Shown here piece after piece: positions 1 to 7,645 of a stretch of 7,645 nucleotides of DNA. Origin of the DNA: Robiginitomaculum sp. (GTDB taxonomy: Bacteria > Pseudomonadota > Alphaproteobacteria > Caulobacterales > Maricaulaceae); the NCBI GenBank assembly GCA_016765255.1, contig JAESQI010000038.1:1-7645 (forward strand), written 5' to 3'. Numbering within the stretch: the first letter of the stretch is position 1; each line of letters starts with the position of its first letter. The notes under the pieces are model-generated. The model did not search any database. It was not told the DNA's origin and was given only the letters and a program-made list of their open reading frames with translations. The translations under genes and the position numbers were made by a program.

Positions 1-411
1 GGCAATATCGCCTTTGAACATGAGGGCACCGAACCAGAAGACATTTGCGAACATATTACAAAGACTATTTTGGATAGCCACGGTTTCGCCCCAAAAACTA
101 TGGCGCTTACTCACGAAGCTGTAATAAATATCATTGCAAACAATCCGTATAAAAATGCCGAAGCCACACCAAAAAACCTACACGTATCCTTTCTAAAAAC
201 GCCTGCCATTGATGCGCAAATCGAGGCGCTAGAGGCTCTAAAAACTGATAGCGAAAGCTTCACGATCACTAACCAAGCCGTCTACGTCCACCTCCCCGAA
301 GGTGCTTGGAAATCCAAACTGGCTTCAAAACTGGAAAAGCACCTCGGCGTCCCTGCCACTGCTAGGAATTGGCGTTCTGTGAATAAAATATTGGCATTGG
401 CGAGCAAGTAG
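1..411 (+). CDS. DUF1697 family protein, 3' part (5' end outside window)
   Basis: The reading frame is open from base 1 to TAG at 409-411 and gives 136 residues. The first residues, GNIAF, correspond to the conserved 'QSGNVVF' strand of DUF1697 proteins. The family's closing signature is present at the C-terminus as LGVPATARNWRSVNKI, preceded by a VYVHLPEGAWKSKL segment, which is the family's usual 'vYlh.p.G.grSKL' stretch. Family members are normally about 175-180 residues, so roughly 40 N-terminal residues lie to the left; a TTG at 70 would be an internal codon, not the start. DUF1697 proteins are small, soluble and cytoplasmic, with no established biochemical role, so no function is assigned. 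The stop is followed by an intergenic region without a clear terminator, and the next gene, nrdJ, has its own promoter candidate. Family membership is secure from the C-terminal motif. Confidence 0.88.
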   Translation, partial: GNIAFEHEGTEPEDICEHITKTILDSHGFAPKTMALTHEAVINIIANNPYKNAEATPKNLHVSFLKTPAIDAQIEALEALKTDSESFTITNQAVYVHLPEGAWKSKLASKLEKHLGVPATARNWRSVNKILALASK

Positions 412-479
412 TCGGTATCACTGCTTCCCCAGTTATTACGTCCCTAAATAATTACCATCATACCAGCTCTCACACGTCC

Positions 480-568
480 CGTCATGCCCGCCCTTGTGGC
501 GGGTATCCATCTTCAACAGAGCGCAATCTGTCAAAATGTGGATATTCCACACAAGGTGGGGTATGACG
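480..568. repeat. 89-bp palindromic intergenic element with two matching hairpin arms (REP/RPE-like)
   Basis: The ends are CGTCAT (480-485) and ATGACG (563-568), and the outer 30 bases of each side form an imperfect inverted repeat. Each side is itself a hairpin. Arm 1 pairs 484-492 with 498-506 around the loop CTTGT; arm 2 pairs 542-550 with 556-564 around the loop ACAAG. The two loops are exact reverse complements. A third small hairpin lies in the middle (ACAGA 516-520 with TCTGT 527-531). Together with the closing stems CGTC/GACG and CCA/TGG (507-509 with 539-541), the element can fold as a cloverleaf. Short intergenic palindromes beginning GTCATnCCCGC are common in alphaproteobacterial genomes, and this looks like one of them. 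No copy number can be judged from one window. It contains no convincing ORF and lies between the DUF1697 gene and the nrdJ promoter. Confidence 0.75.
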
Positions 569-609
569 AAGGAGAAATATTCTTATACAAAATCATTTAG
601 CATAACCCC

Positions 610-638
610 TTGTCCCGACTCGCGCTCGCCTCTATTTT
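610..638 (+). promoter_or_regulatory. Candidate sigma70 promoter of nrdJ
   Basis: TTGTCC at 610-615 (4 of 6 matches to TTGACA) is followed after exactly 17 bp by TATTTT at 633-638 (4 of 6 matches to TATAAT). Transcription would start near 645, leaving a leader of about 40 bases before the ATG at 687. An alternative -10, TATAAG at 664-669 with TTAGAA at 642-647 (16 bp spacing), is also possible but has a poorer -35. Either choice overlaps the NrdR-like boxes. No cobalamin-riboswitch architecture is visible in this leader. Confidence 0.4.
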
Positions 639-671
639 GTGTTAGAATTCTTTCAACACTCTATATAAGGT
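627..671 (+). promoter_or_regulatory. Candidate pair of NrdR boxes upstream of nrdJ
   Basis: Against the published NrdR-box consensus acaCwAtATaTwGtgt, positions 656-671 (ACACTCTATATAAGGT) match at 13 of 16. Positions 627-642 match at 11 of 16; there the right half is nearly perfect (TATTTTGTGT) and the left half is poor. NrdR is the zinc-finger/ATP-cone repressor of bacterial ribonucleotide reductase genes and binds such boxes in tandem. The two sites start 29 bp apart, slightly short of the usual 31-32 bp. Two strongly conserved positions of the downstream box (A6, G13) are substituted. The upstream box overlaps the proposed -10, which suits repression. Position in front of a ribonucleotide reductase gene is the strongest argument; nrdR itself is not in the window. 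Confidence 0.4.
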
Positions 672-686
672 ATATTGGACACCATA

Positions 687-3600
687 ATGCAAATACAGCG
701 CCACTACACAAAAGCCGGTCAAAGCCCTTATACGGGTATAGAATTTAAAACGGTTTTCAGTGAAATACGCGAAATTGACGGCACCGTTATTGCGACAGCT
801 GGGGAATTTAAAGCCCCCAAAGACTGGTCACAAATGGCCTGTGACATTTTGGCGCAAAAATATTTTCGCAAAGCTGGCATTCCTGCCAAACTCAAACCCG
901 TCCAAGAAGACGATACCCCTTCATTTTTATGGCGCCAAACCGAAGATAAAAATGCGACCAATAAACTCAAAAAATCAGAGCGTGTTGTCGGTGAAACCGA
1001 TGCCCGTGCCGTCTTTGACCGTATGGCAGGGTGTTGGGCTTACCATGGTTGGAAAGGCGGATATTTTGACCGTGAGCAAGACGCACAAGCCTATTACGAC
1101 GAAATGCGCTTCATGTTGGCCAAGCAAATCGCGGCTCCTAATTCCCCGCAATGGTTTAACACAGGTCTGCATTGGGCGTACGGTCTCACGGGGGAGAGCC
1201 AAGGTCATTACTTTGTTGATTTTCAAACGGGTAAACTTAAAAAATCTAAAAACGCGTATGAGCATCCCCAACCCCATGCCTGCTTCATTCAATCGGTCGA
1301 CGATAATTTACTCGGTGACGGCGGGATTATGGATTTATGGGCCCGTGAGGCACGGTTGTTTAAATTTGGCTCTGGTACGGGCTCAAATTTCTCCAACATT
1401 CGCGGTGCAAATGAACCGCTTTCAGGCGGCGGTAAATCTTCGGGCTTGCTCAGTTTTCTCAAAGTAGGAGACACATCAGCAGGCGCAATAAAATCTGGCG
1501 GCACCACGCGCCGCGCTGCCAAAATGGTCATAGTCGATATAGATCATCCCGATATTGAAGAATTTATTGGCTGGAAATCTCGCGAAGAAATGAAGGTTGC
1601 GGCTCTCGTATGCGGCGCAAAAATGGTCAAAAAACACCTCAACAATATCATTCATGCCTGCACCAATTGCTCGGGCTCTGACGAGGATTGTTTTGATGCC
1701 AAAATCAATATGGCGCTCAAACGCGAAATTAAAGATGCACGGCGAAACGGTGTACCAGATGGGGCTATCGAGCGCGCCCTCCACCTTGCCCGCCAAGGCA
1801 TAGACACCATTGACGTGCCTGTACTCGACGCGGATTGGGACAGTGAAGCCTACAGAACCGTCACAGGGCAAAATGCCAACAATTCAGTGCGTATTCCCGA
1901 CGCTTTCTTGCACGCACTTGAGGCAGATGAGCATTGGGACTTGATCCGCCGTACGGACGGGGCAGTGGCGAAATCAGTTCGGGCGCGAGACCTCTGGCAC
2001 CAAATTGCCAAATCAGGCTGGGCCAGCGCAGACCCAGGCGTGCAATTTCATGACACAATCAATGACTGGCACACTTGCCCGCAATCTGGCGAAATAAAGG
2101 GTTCGAACCCGTGTCCGGAATATATGTTCTTAGACGACACGGCCTGCAATCTCGCATCTTTAAATCTTTTAAAATTCAAAGGGGTAGATAATAATTTTAA
2201 CCTAAATGTGTTTGAACATGCAGCGCACTTATGGACGATCACGCTTGAAATATCTGTGACTATGGCGCAATTTCCATCCAAAGAAATTGCGAAAAAATCC
2301 TATGAGTTTCGTACATTGGGATTGGGATATGCCAATCTTGGTGGCCTGCTCATGTCATCTGGCATTGCTTATGACAGCGCCGAAGGCCGTGCGGCGGCGG
2401 CGGCCATTGCGGCGCTTATATCCGCTACCGCTTATAAATGTTCAAGTTTAATGGCCAAACATTTAGGGCCGTTTACGCATTACAAAAAGAACGCAAAATC
2501 TATGTTGCGGGTGATCAAAAACCACCGCCGCGCCGCTGAAGGCCGTGTTGCATATGAAAACTTATCCATTGCGCCAACCCCGCTCAACCGAACGGATTGC
2601 CCATATAAAGGCCTTGCGAAACGTGCGGTTGATCTTTGGAGTGAATGCGAGACGCTCGGCGATAAATTTGGCTTTCGCAATGCTCAGGTCAGTGTCATAG
2701 CGCCAACTGGTACAATCGGGCTGATTATGGATTGCGACACAACGGGGATTGAGCCTGATTTTGCCTTGGTGAAATTTAAAAAACTCGCAGGCGGCGGTCA
2801 CTTTAAGATCATCAATAAATCAGTGCCTGCGGCCCTTAAAGCTCTTGGGTATAACAGTCGTCAAATTACCGATATAGAAACCTACGCGCTCGGCGCAGCC
2901 TCCCTACAAGGCGCACCTGCTATCGGGCTTGGAAGTTTAAAAGACCGTGGATTTGGCGACGAACAACTCGCCGTTGTCGAAGACGCTGTCAAAGACGCCT
3001 TTGATATTCGCTTTGCTTTTAACCGTTGGTCATTAGGCGATGAGTTTTGCAAATCTGAACTTGGGCTTAGCGACAAACAATTGGCCCAATACGGCTCTGA
3101 CCTCTTGCCTGCGCTTGGCTATTCTGGCGCAGACATTGAGGCGGCCAATATATATGTTTGCGGCGCCATGACACTCGAAGGCGCGCCCCATTTAGACGCT
3201 TTGCATTTACCAGTTTTTGATTGCGCTACACCCTGTGGCCGCATCGGCACACGTTCCTTAAGCGTTGATGCTCATATCTTGATGATGGCCGCGGCCCAAC
3301 CATTTATTTCAGGCGCAATCTCTAAAACGGTCAATATGCCGAGTTCAGCAACTATTGATGAATGTGCCAATATATATAGCTCCGCATGGCGCCTTGGTCT
3401 TAAGGCAATCGCCATTTACAGGGACGGATCAAAACTCTCCCAGCCCCTCAACGCGGCGGTATTTGACGACGCGGCGATGGACGCGCTTGACGAAACAGAA
3501 GGTCAACCGCAAGCCCATAAGGCAAGAATTGGCGCGGAAAGAATTGTTGAAAAAGTGATCGAGCGCATTATAGAAAAACCGATTGAGCGCAGACGCTTGC

Positions 3601-4370
3601 CCGACCGCCGCACAGGCTATATCCAAAAGGCCAGTGTTGGCGGACATAAAATATATCTACATACGGGCGAATTTGAAGACGGCTCTTTGGGCGAAATATT
3701 TATTGATATGCACAAAGAAGGCGCGGCTTTTCGTTCCGTCATGAACAATTTTGCCATCGCCATTTCTATTGGCTTGCAATACGGCGTGCCGCTCGAAGAA
3801 TTTGTAGAAGCCTATATTTTCACACGCTTTGAACCCTCTGGCCCCGTGACTGGTAATGACAGTATAAAATTTGCCAATTCCATTCTCGATTATTTGTTTA
3901 GGGAACTCGGGATTTCCTATCTAGGATGGGACGACCTAGCTCATGTGGACACGAGTACCGCGACCCCAGACGCGCTTGGTAAAGGGGAGGCCGAAGAACG
4001 GGCACTCCTCGACAAAACTGGCGAGCCTATGCATTATTCAAAGGGTTTCCTGCGCAGTGTAGACGCCGACAATATCGTACAATTTCACGGTGCAACTACA
4101 GAAGATGGTCAAATAGAAAATATTGAAATCATTCAAGACAAGGCGGATATTGAGCTCTTAAATGATCAAGTGGAGGATCAAGAAGTTGTTACAGCGCACC
4201 TCTCTACGGCCCATCCACAAACCAAGGTTTCAAACAATATTGCAGCCCAAGCGTCCCGTTTTAAAGGCTATACAGGAGATGCTTGCCCAACATGTGGGCA
4301 TTTCACACTTATCCGCAATGGAACTTGCCAAAAATGTGATACATGCGGCTCAACAACAGGCTGCTCATGA
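687..4370 (+). CDS. nrdJ: Vitamin B12-dependent (class II) ribonucleoside-diphosphate reductase
   Basis: This cytoplasmic enzyme reduces ribonucleotides to deoxyribonucleotides using adenosylcobalamin to make the active-site thiyl radical, so it needs no oxygen or R2 subunit. The protein is 1227 residues, the usual length of the long alphaproteobacterial form. The N-terminal class II domain (about 1-150) is followed by the ten-stranded barrel (to about 920). Catalytic residues are visible: N474, C476 and E478 in NPCPE (radical cysteine C476), redox partners C199 (PHACF) and C487 (TACNL), and a phosphate loop APTGTIG at 672-678. The C476-C487 spacing of 11 equals C408-C419 of the Lactobacillus enzyme. 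A charged linker (about 951-970) leads to a TSCPD-type domain and a tail with six cysteines (C1200, C1203, C1214, C1217, C1220, C1226). The ATG at 687 is chosen over the in-frame TTG at 675 because family proteins begin at this methionine and GGA lies 7 bases upstream. Regulation by NrdR is likely from the upstream boxes. Confidence 0.97.
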   Translation: MQIQRHYTKAGQSPYTGIEFKTVFSEIREIDGTVIATAGEFKAPKDWSQMACDILAQKYFRKAGIPAKLKPVQEDDTPSFLWRQTEDKNATNKLKKSERVVGETDARAVFDRMAGCWAYHGWKGGYFDREQDAQAYYDEMRFMLAKQIAAPNSPQWFNTGLHWAYGLTGESQGHYFVDFQTGKLKKSKNAYEHPQPHACFIQSVDDNLLGDGGIMDLWAREARLFKFGSGTGSNFSNIRGANEPLSGGGKSSGLLSFLKVGDTSAGAIKSGGTTRRAAKMVIVDIDHPDIEEFIGWKSREEMKVAALVCGAKMVKKHLNNIIHACTNCSGSDEDCFDAKINMALKREIKDARRNGVPDGAIERALHLARQGIDTIDVPVLDADWDSEAYRTVTGQNANNSVRIPDAFLHALEADEHWDLIRRTDGAVAKSVRARDLWHQIAKSGWASADPGVQFHDTINDWHTCPQSGEIKGSNPCPEYMFLDDTACNLASLNLLKFKGVDNNFNLNVFEHAAHLWTITLEISVTMAQFPSKEIAKKSYEFRTLGLGYANLGGLLMSSGIAYDSAEGRAAAAAIAALISATAYKCSSLMAKHLGPFTHYKKNAKSMLRVIKNHRRAAEGRVAYENLSIAPTPLNRTDCPYKGLAKRAVDLWSECETLGDKFGFRNAQVSVIAPTGTIGLIMDCDTTGIEPDFALVKFKKLAGGGHFKIINKSVPAALKALGYNSRQITDIETYALGAASLQGAPAIGLGSLKDRGFGDEQLAVVEDAVKDAFDIRFAFNRWSLGDEFCKSELGLSDKQLAQYGSDLLPALGYSGADIEAANIYVCGAMTLEGAPHLDALHLPVFDCATPCGRIGTRSLSVDAHILMMAAAQPFISGAISKTVNMPSSATIDECANIYSSAWRLGLKAIAIYRDGSKLSQPLNAAVFDDAAMDALDETEGQPQAHKARIGAERIVEKVIERIIEKPIERRRLPDRRTGYIQKASVGGHKIYLHTGEFEDGSLGEIFIDMHKEGAAFRSVMNNFAIAISIGLQYGVPLEEFVEAYIFTRFEPSGPVTGNDSIKFANSILDYLFRELGISYLGWDDLAHVDTSTATPDALGKGEAEERALLDKTGEPMHYSKGFLRSVDADNIVQFHGATTEDGQIENIEIIQDKADIELLNDQVEDQEVVTAHLSTAHPQTKVSNNIAAQASRFKGYTGDACPTCGHFTLIRNGTCQKCDTCGSTTGCS

Positions 4371-4392
4371 CCACCTAGCCTAACTTTTTTTT
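4358..4392 (+). terminator. Possible intrinsic terminator of nrdJ, overlapping its stop codon
   Basis: AGGCT (4358-4362) and AGCCT (4377-4381) are perfect inverted repeats around a 14-base loop that contains the nrdJ stop codon. A run of eight T residues follows at 4385-4392. The T run is typical of a Rho-independent terminator, but the stem is only 5 bp (plus one G-T pair) and the loop is long, so the structure is weak. No better hairpin precedes the T run. Confidence 0.4.
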
Positions 4393-4441
4393 AATGCGAA
4401 AATGTATCGCCTTTCTTGTTTGAGGGCTTTATAAGACCTCT

Positions 4442-5434
4442 ATGAGAAGAGAATTTAGACGACAACATTCACCGCTTAAGTTTATTAGTCTGGGTTTTAC
4501 CGCCCTCGGCCTCCTACTAGCGCCATTGGCAAATGCCCAAACACCCGTGAGTGCCCGTATGAATATCTCGGGCTCTTGTGCGTCTTGTGATTTGTCAAAC
4601 AGGGTCATGCCCCGCTTGTCCTTACAAGGATCAGATTTTTCTGGAAGTAATTTTGCCCATTCCAACATTAGCGGCGGTAAATTTCACCGATCCAACCTTT
4701 CAGGCGCTTCGTTTCACAAAGCCTATCTCATGCGGGTTGAGGGTGACCATATCAATATGCGCGGGGTCAATTTTCGGGATGCCTCACTGGTCGAAGCAAA
4801 ACTGATTAATGCAAATATTTCATATGCAGATTTGCACCGCGCCGACTTAACCAATGCAAATTTTTCCAATAGCCAGTTTAACTATTCCGAAATTATTAGC
4901 GCTGACGCTATGAATACCCGTTTTTTCAAAGCTGATTTTTCAAATGCACATCTCACCCACAGCGATTTCACCAATGCCGATTTTACTAGCGCTATATTTG
5001 AGAACACAAAGTTTGGTGATGCTATTCTTAAGAACGCCGTCTTTGCAGGCGCCAATTTAAGTGGCGCTGATTTATTAAATGTACAAGGCTTATCTCAATC
5101 TCAACTGGATTTGGCCTGCGGCAACACTGAGACCAAATTACCATCAAATTTATCTATCTCGGTATGCCCACTCGCGCTCCAACCGAGCGTGGAAGCGACC
5201 TTTATCGCCCCTCGCCTTGAGTACCGCGCCTATATATTACCGCAAAATCAACCAACAATGATTGAAGCCGCCCCTGTGACTGTGACAGTCGCCGAAAACC
5301 TATCTTCTATTGATTTGGCCCTTATTGAAATTGAGGCGACATTGCGCGACCTGCCAATTTCAAGCCCGCTACATAAGCGCCTGACCAAATCTCGTATACT
5401 CTTACATCAGGCTCAAACTAACGGCTCTAAATAA
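4442..5434 (+). CDS. Exported pentapeptide-repeat protein
   Basis: The protein has 330 residues. Residues 1-32 look like a Sec signal peptide: a basic start (MRREFRRQ), a hydrophobic stretch (about 14-29) and a signal peptidase I-type site after ANA-32, so a periplasmic or extracellular location is inferred. Residues 49-213 form 33 consecutive five-residue repeats (A(D/N)(L/F)xx) in perfect register, enough for about eight coils of a right-handed quadrilateral beta-helix. The central position is hydrophobic in all but two repeats (G101, A156). A cap follows with the ACG...LP...CP tail (C226 to C242) seen in many alphaproteobacterial pentapeptide proteins; C46 and C49 precede the helix. Residues 245-330 match nothing I recognise and end in a probable helix. 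An in-frame stop at 4421-4423 leaves 4442 as the only reasonable start, although its ribosome-binding site is weak. The specific function is unknown; the family includes DNA-gyrase mimics, but export argues against that here. Confidence 0.88.
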   Translation: MRREFRRQHSPLKFISLGFTALGLLLAPLANAQTPVSARMNISGSCASCDLSNRVMPRLSLQGSDFSGSNFAHSNISGGKFHRSNLSGASFHKAYLMRVEGDHINMRGVNFRDASLVEAKLINANISYADLHRADLTNANFSNSQFNYSEIISADAMNTRFFKADFSNAHLTHSDFTNADFTSAIFENTKFGDAILKNAVFAGANLSGADLLNVQGLSQSQLDLACGNTETKLPSNLSISVCPLALQPSVEATFIAPRLEYRAYILPQNQPTMIEAAPVTVTVAENLSSIDLALIEIEATLRDLPISSPLHKRLTKSRILLHQAQTNGSK

Positions 5435-5454
5435 CGTATTAAAGAGGGTTATTT
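5429..5454. terminator. Inverted repeat across the convergent stop codons, possible bidirectional terminator
   Basis: AAATAAC (5429-5435) and GTTATTT (5448-5454) are perfect inverted repeats with a 12-base loop. They contain the stop codons of the pentapeptide gene (5432-5434) and of aspS (5449-5451, minus strand), which lie 14 bp apart. The stem is only 7 bp and AT-rich, so it would be thermodynamically weak. It is proposed mainly because convergent genes this close need some termination signal and nothing else is present. Confidence 0.3.
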
Positions 5455-7248
5455 TAAATCTTTGGGCAAATCCAAACGCAGATGAAGTTCGCGGAGTTGT
5501 TTTGGATCGACTTCTGCGGGGGCGTTCATCATCAAATCTTGAGCTTGTTGGTTCATAGGGAAGACGATGACTTCGCGAATATTTTCTGCACCTGCCAACA
5601 GCATGACGATGCGGTCAACGCCTGGCGCAATGCCGCCGTGGGGCGGAGCGCCGTATTTAAATGCATTGATCATGCCCGCAAATTCTTTGTCAACAACATC
5701 GTGGCTATAACCCGCAATTTCAAAGGCTTTATACATCCCGTCGACTTGGTGATTACGAATGGCGCCTGAAGATAGCTCAATGCCGTTACAAACAATATCG
5801 TATTGATAGGCGAGAATGTCGAGCGGGTCTTTGTTTTTGAGGGCGTCCATGCCGCCTTGTGGCATTGAGAACGGATTGTGGGAGAAATCAACTTTCTTGT
5901 TATCTTCGTCCCACACATACATAGGGAAATCGACAATCCAGCAAAATTTAAACACATTTTCTTCGATAAGGCCGAGTTGTTTGGCCACTTCTGCTCGTGC
6001 TGCGCCCGCAAGTTTATAAGCGTCGCCTGCTTTACCAGCAGAGAAGAACATGGCGTCCCCTGCCCCAAGCCCAGCTTTGGCGGCCATGCGTCTAATAACA
6101 TCTTGTGGAAAAAATTTGGCAATCGGGCCTTTGCCTTCGAGTCCGTTCTCGCCGTCTTCCAATCGGATATAGCCAAGACCCGGGGCTTGCATTTCTTTTT
6201 GGGCCCATTTGTTCAGTTTATCAAAGAAACTACGTGGTTTGTCGGCTGTGCAAGGCGCAGGAATAGCTTGTACCATACCGCCGCTTTCAACGATGGATTT
6301 AAACGCTTTAAATTCCACACCTTCTTCGGTGAAAAACTCGGAGACGTTACAAAGCTCAAACGGGATACGAAGGTCAGGTTTATCATTGCCGTATTTCTCC
6401 ATGCTCTCTTTATAAGGAATACGCGGGAATGGGGTTTCCACCGTTCGTCCATCGGCAAATTCTTCAAACACGCCTGCCATGACAGGCTCAATCGCTTGGA
6501 ACACATCTTCTTGGGTGGCAAAACTCATTTCTATATCGAGTTGATAAAACTCACCGGGCGATCTGTCAGCGCGAGCGTCTTCGTCGCGAAAACATGGGGC
6601 GATTTGGAAATATTTATCAAAGCCCGCCACCATCAAAAGCTGCTTGAACTGTTGTGGAGCTTGCGGCAATGCGTAGAACTGTCCAGGGTTAAGGCGTGAC
6701 GGAACCAGAAAATCTCGCGCACCTTCTGGGCTAGACGCTGTCAAAATCGGTGTTTGAAACTCCATAAACCCTTGATCAATCATCCGCTTGCGGAGTGACG
6801 AGATTACGTTACTGCGCAGGATAATATTGTTGTGAAGTTTCTCGCGGCGCAGATCAAGATAGCGGTGACGAAGACGAATGTCTTCTGGGTATTCTTGGTC
6901 GCCTGCAATAGGAAGCGGTAATTTAGCAGATGCATTTTCTATAATAGCTTCGTCAGCCCGCAGTTCTATTTCGCCTGTGGCGCGGTTTTTGTTAATCGCC
7001 ATATCGTCGCGGGCCAGCACTTCACCCGTAATTGTAATCACACTTTCGAGCGGGCACCGTTTTAAACTCTCGAAAAACGAAGCCACAGGATAAACCACCA
7101 CTTGGGTAATGCCGTAATGGTCGCGCAAATCAATAAATAGGGCATTTGGATGTTCGCGTTTGGAATGTATCCAACCTGATAATTTTACGGTCTCGCCAAT
7201 ATTGGCAGCGCGTAATTCATTACAATTATGGGTGCGGTAAATGTGCAT
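5449..7248 (-). CDS. aspS: Aspartyl-tRNA synthetase, bacterial type
   Basis: This class II synthetase charges tRNA-Asp with aspartate in the cytoplasm. The 599 residues match the usual bacterial length of about 590-600. Residues 1 to about 105 are the OB-fold anticodon-binding domain ([16 protein letters not shown] at 23-38). The catalytic core follows, with [13 protein letters not shown] (173-185), [12 protein letters not shown] (196-207), motif 2 [15 protein letters not shown] (220-234, with R221) and motif 3 GVDR (543-546). The bacterial GAD-type insertion lies at about 285-415. [19 protein letters not shown] is the alphaproteobacterial wording of motif 2. The ATG at 7246-7248 gives the normal N-terminus, with AGAGAAG just upstream as a modest ribosome-binding site. 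H33 sits where non-discriminating AspRS enzymes carry histidine, so dual Asp/Asn-tRNA charging is possible but not shown. The gene converges with the pentapeptide-repeat gene and looks monocistronic within the window. Confidence 0.97.
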   Translation of the reverse strand: MHIYRTHNCNELRAANIGETVKLSGWIHSKREHPNALFIDLRDHYGITQVVVYPVASFFESLKRCPLESVITITGEVLARDDMAINKNRATGEIELRADEAIIENASAKLPLPIAGDQEYPEDIRLRHRYLDLRREKLHNNIILRSNVISSLRKRMIDQGFMEFQTPILTASSPEGARDFLVPSRLNPGQFYALPQAPQQFKQLLMVAGFDKYFQIAPCFRDEDARADRSPGEFYQLDIEMSFATQEDVFQAIEPVMAGVFEEFADGRTVETPFPRIPYKESMEKYGNDKPDLRIPFELCNVSEFFTEEGVEFKAFKSIVESGGMVQAIPAPCTADKPRSFFDKLNKWAQKEMQAPGLGYIRLEDGENGLEGKGPIAKFFPQDVIRRMAAKAGLGAGDAMFFSAGKAGDAYKLAGAARAEVAKQLGLIEENVFKFCWIVDFPMYVWDEDNKKVDFSHNPFSMPQGGMDALKNKDPLDILAYQYDIVCNGIELSSGAIRNHQVDGMYKAFEIAGYSHDVVDKEFAGMINAFKYGAPPHGGIAPGVDRIVMLLAGAENIREVIVFPMNQQAQDLMMNAPAEVDPKQLRELHLRLDLPKDLK

Positions 7249-7590
7249 GATCTTCTCTATTTTTACGGGACAAATCCATATAATTTTACCTGACAGGGAG
7301 TGGTACGCTTACCCGCAAAAGTCAAGTGTCGCTTAAAAAAAGTACAGACAGAAAATGGCCGAAAATATTAAGAGCAAGACACCCGCCTTCACTATTGATG
7401 TGGGACAATCGTTTGGGCGGATGTCTTACAACAGGGCGAACCCTGGATCACGGTAAAAAGACGGGATTCATCACATGAGGTGATTCTTCCCCTCTCGCGT
7501 TCACAAGCGAAACATCCATATTTTTGCGCTAAATGTTAGTAACTCACCGTAACATGACTACACTTTGCAGCGTCCAATAACATGCAAAGA
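7249..7590. other. Intergenic region upstream of aspS, no supportable gene
   Basis: This stretch separates aspS from whatever lies to the right. On the minus strand, a -35-like TTGACT (7325-7320) and a -10-like TAAAAT (7288-7283) are visible, but they are 31 bp apart and do not form one promoter, so the aspS promoter is not resolved. A 33-codon plus-strand frame (7355-7456) has no good ribosome-binding site or recognisable product. ATCAC/GTGAT at about 7470-7484 forms a 5-bp stem without a T run. The beginning of the repeated-hexamer cluster lies at its right end. Confidence 0.5.
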
Positions 7591-7620
7591 TTGATTTAAA
7601 GCTCAATTTATGGTATGTTA
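7533..7620. repeat. Four copies of ATGTTA/TAACAT, candidate operator cluster
   Basis: The hexamer occurs at 7533-7538 (plus), 7550-7555 (minus), 7578-7583 (minus) and 7615-7620 (plus). The first two form an inverted pair. The first is also part of the perfect 9-bp palindrome GTTAGTAAC (7535-7543). The second, read on the minus strand (ATGTTACGGT), and the fourth (ATGTTACCGT) agree over nine of ten bases. The fourth overlaps the -10 of the promoter candidate at 7591-7619. Such an arrangement suits binding of a dimeric regulator, but no regulator gene is present to name it. Confidence 0.4.
7591..7619 (+). promoter_or_regulatory. Candidate promoter for a gene starting at the right edge
   Basis: TTGATT (7591-7596) and TATGTT (7614-7619) are separated by exactly 17 bp. 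Transcription would start near 7626. An ATG at 7641-7643, preceded by GAG at 7636-7638, could be the start of the next gene, but only five of its bases are in the window, so no coding region is called. If correct, that gene is divergent from aspS. Confidence 0.42.
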
Positions 7621-7645
7621 CCGTTACGCGAGTTTGAGAAATGAC

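Noticed and set aside
675..686. TTG at 675 as the start of nrdJ, with AAGG four bases upstream
   Set aside because: Family proteins begin at the methionine encoded at 687 (M-x-I-x-R-x-(Y/F)-T), and GGA at 677-679 is well placed for it. The four extra residues are not family-like.
690..720. GCCACT near the nrdJ start as a B12-box of a cobalamin riboswitch
   Set aside because: It lies inside the coding sequence and lacks the surrounding riboswitch helices; only a short coincidental match.
494..748. 84-codon plus-strand open frame across the palindromic element and the nrdJ start
   Set aside because: It runs through the inverted repeat, has no ribosome-binding site or recognisable product, and overlaps nrdJ out of frame.
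2392..2405. GGC/GCG triplet run in nrdJ as a microsatellite
   Set aside because: It simply encodes a short alanine run in a barrel helix and is too short for a slippage repeat.
5878..6699. 273-codon plus-strand frame opposite aspS
   Set aside because: It lies entirely antisense to a secure aspS gene, shows no family resemblance, and is explained as a shadow of aspS codon usage.
7355..7456. 33-codon frame beginning MAENIKSKTPAF
   Set aside because: No convincing ribosome-binding site, no recognised family, and too short to tell from chance.
7399..7536. Open stretch in a second frame (VWADVLQQGEPW ... PYFCAKC, stop TAG at 7537) that might be a gene remnant
   Set aside because: The composition looks protein-like, but there is no start codon in the frame after the preceding TGA and no recognisable homology; insufficient to call a pseudogene.

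Overview
The window reads as ordinary chromosome of an alphaproteobacterium with moderate GC (clearly not a high-GC one, though I did not compute it). The main evidence is a long, 1227-residue B12-dependent ribonucleotide reductase and a bacterial-type aspartyl-tRNA synthetase whose motif 2 has the alphaproteobacterial wording. The pentapeptide-repeat protein with its ACG...LP...CP tail fits the same group. A Hyphomonadaceae/Maricaulales-like member is possible, but that is only a guess. There are no phage, transposase, CRISPR or rRNA/tRNA genes.

Layout. Positions 1-411 hold the 3' part of a DUF1697 gene, running in from the left. Positions 412-686 are an intergenic region with an 89-bp cloverleaf-like palindromic element (480-568), followed by a candidate sigma70 promoter and two candidate NrdR boxes in front of nrdJ. 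Positions 687-4370 are nrdJ, followed by a possible intrinsic terminator. Positions 4442-5434 encode an exported pentapeptide-repeat protein. It converges with aspS (5449-7248, minus strand) across only 14 bp, and a short inverted repeat spans both stop codons. Positions 7249-7640 hold no supportable gene. They carry the aspS upstream region and, at the far right, a good promoter candidate set among four copies of the hexamer ATGTTA/TAACAT, apparently serving a gene that starts at or just beyond the window edge.

How the genes relate. nrdJ (dNTP supply), aspS (translation) and the exported pentapeptide protein have no evident shared pathway and appear to be separate transcription units. I see no previously undescribed multi-gene system. 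The items most worth a second look are non-coding: the palindromic element, whose two arms differ at seven positions that all preserve base pairing; the NrdR-like boxes before nrdJ; and the repeated-hexamer cluster at the right end.
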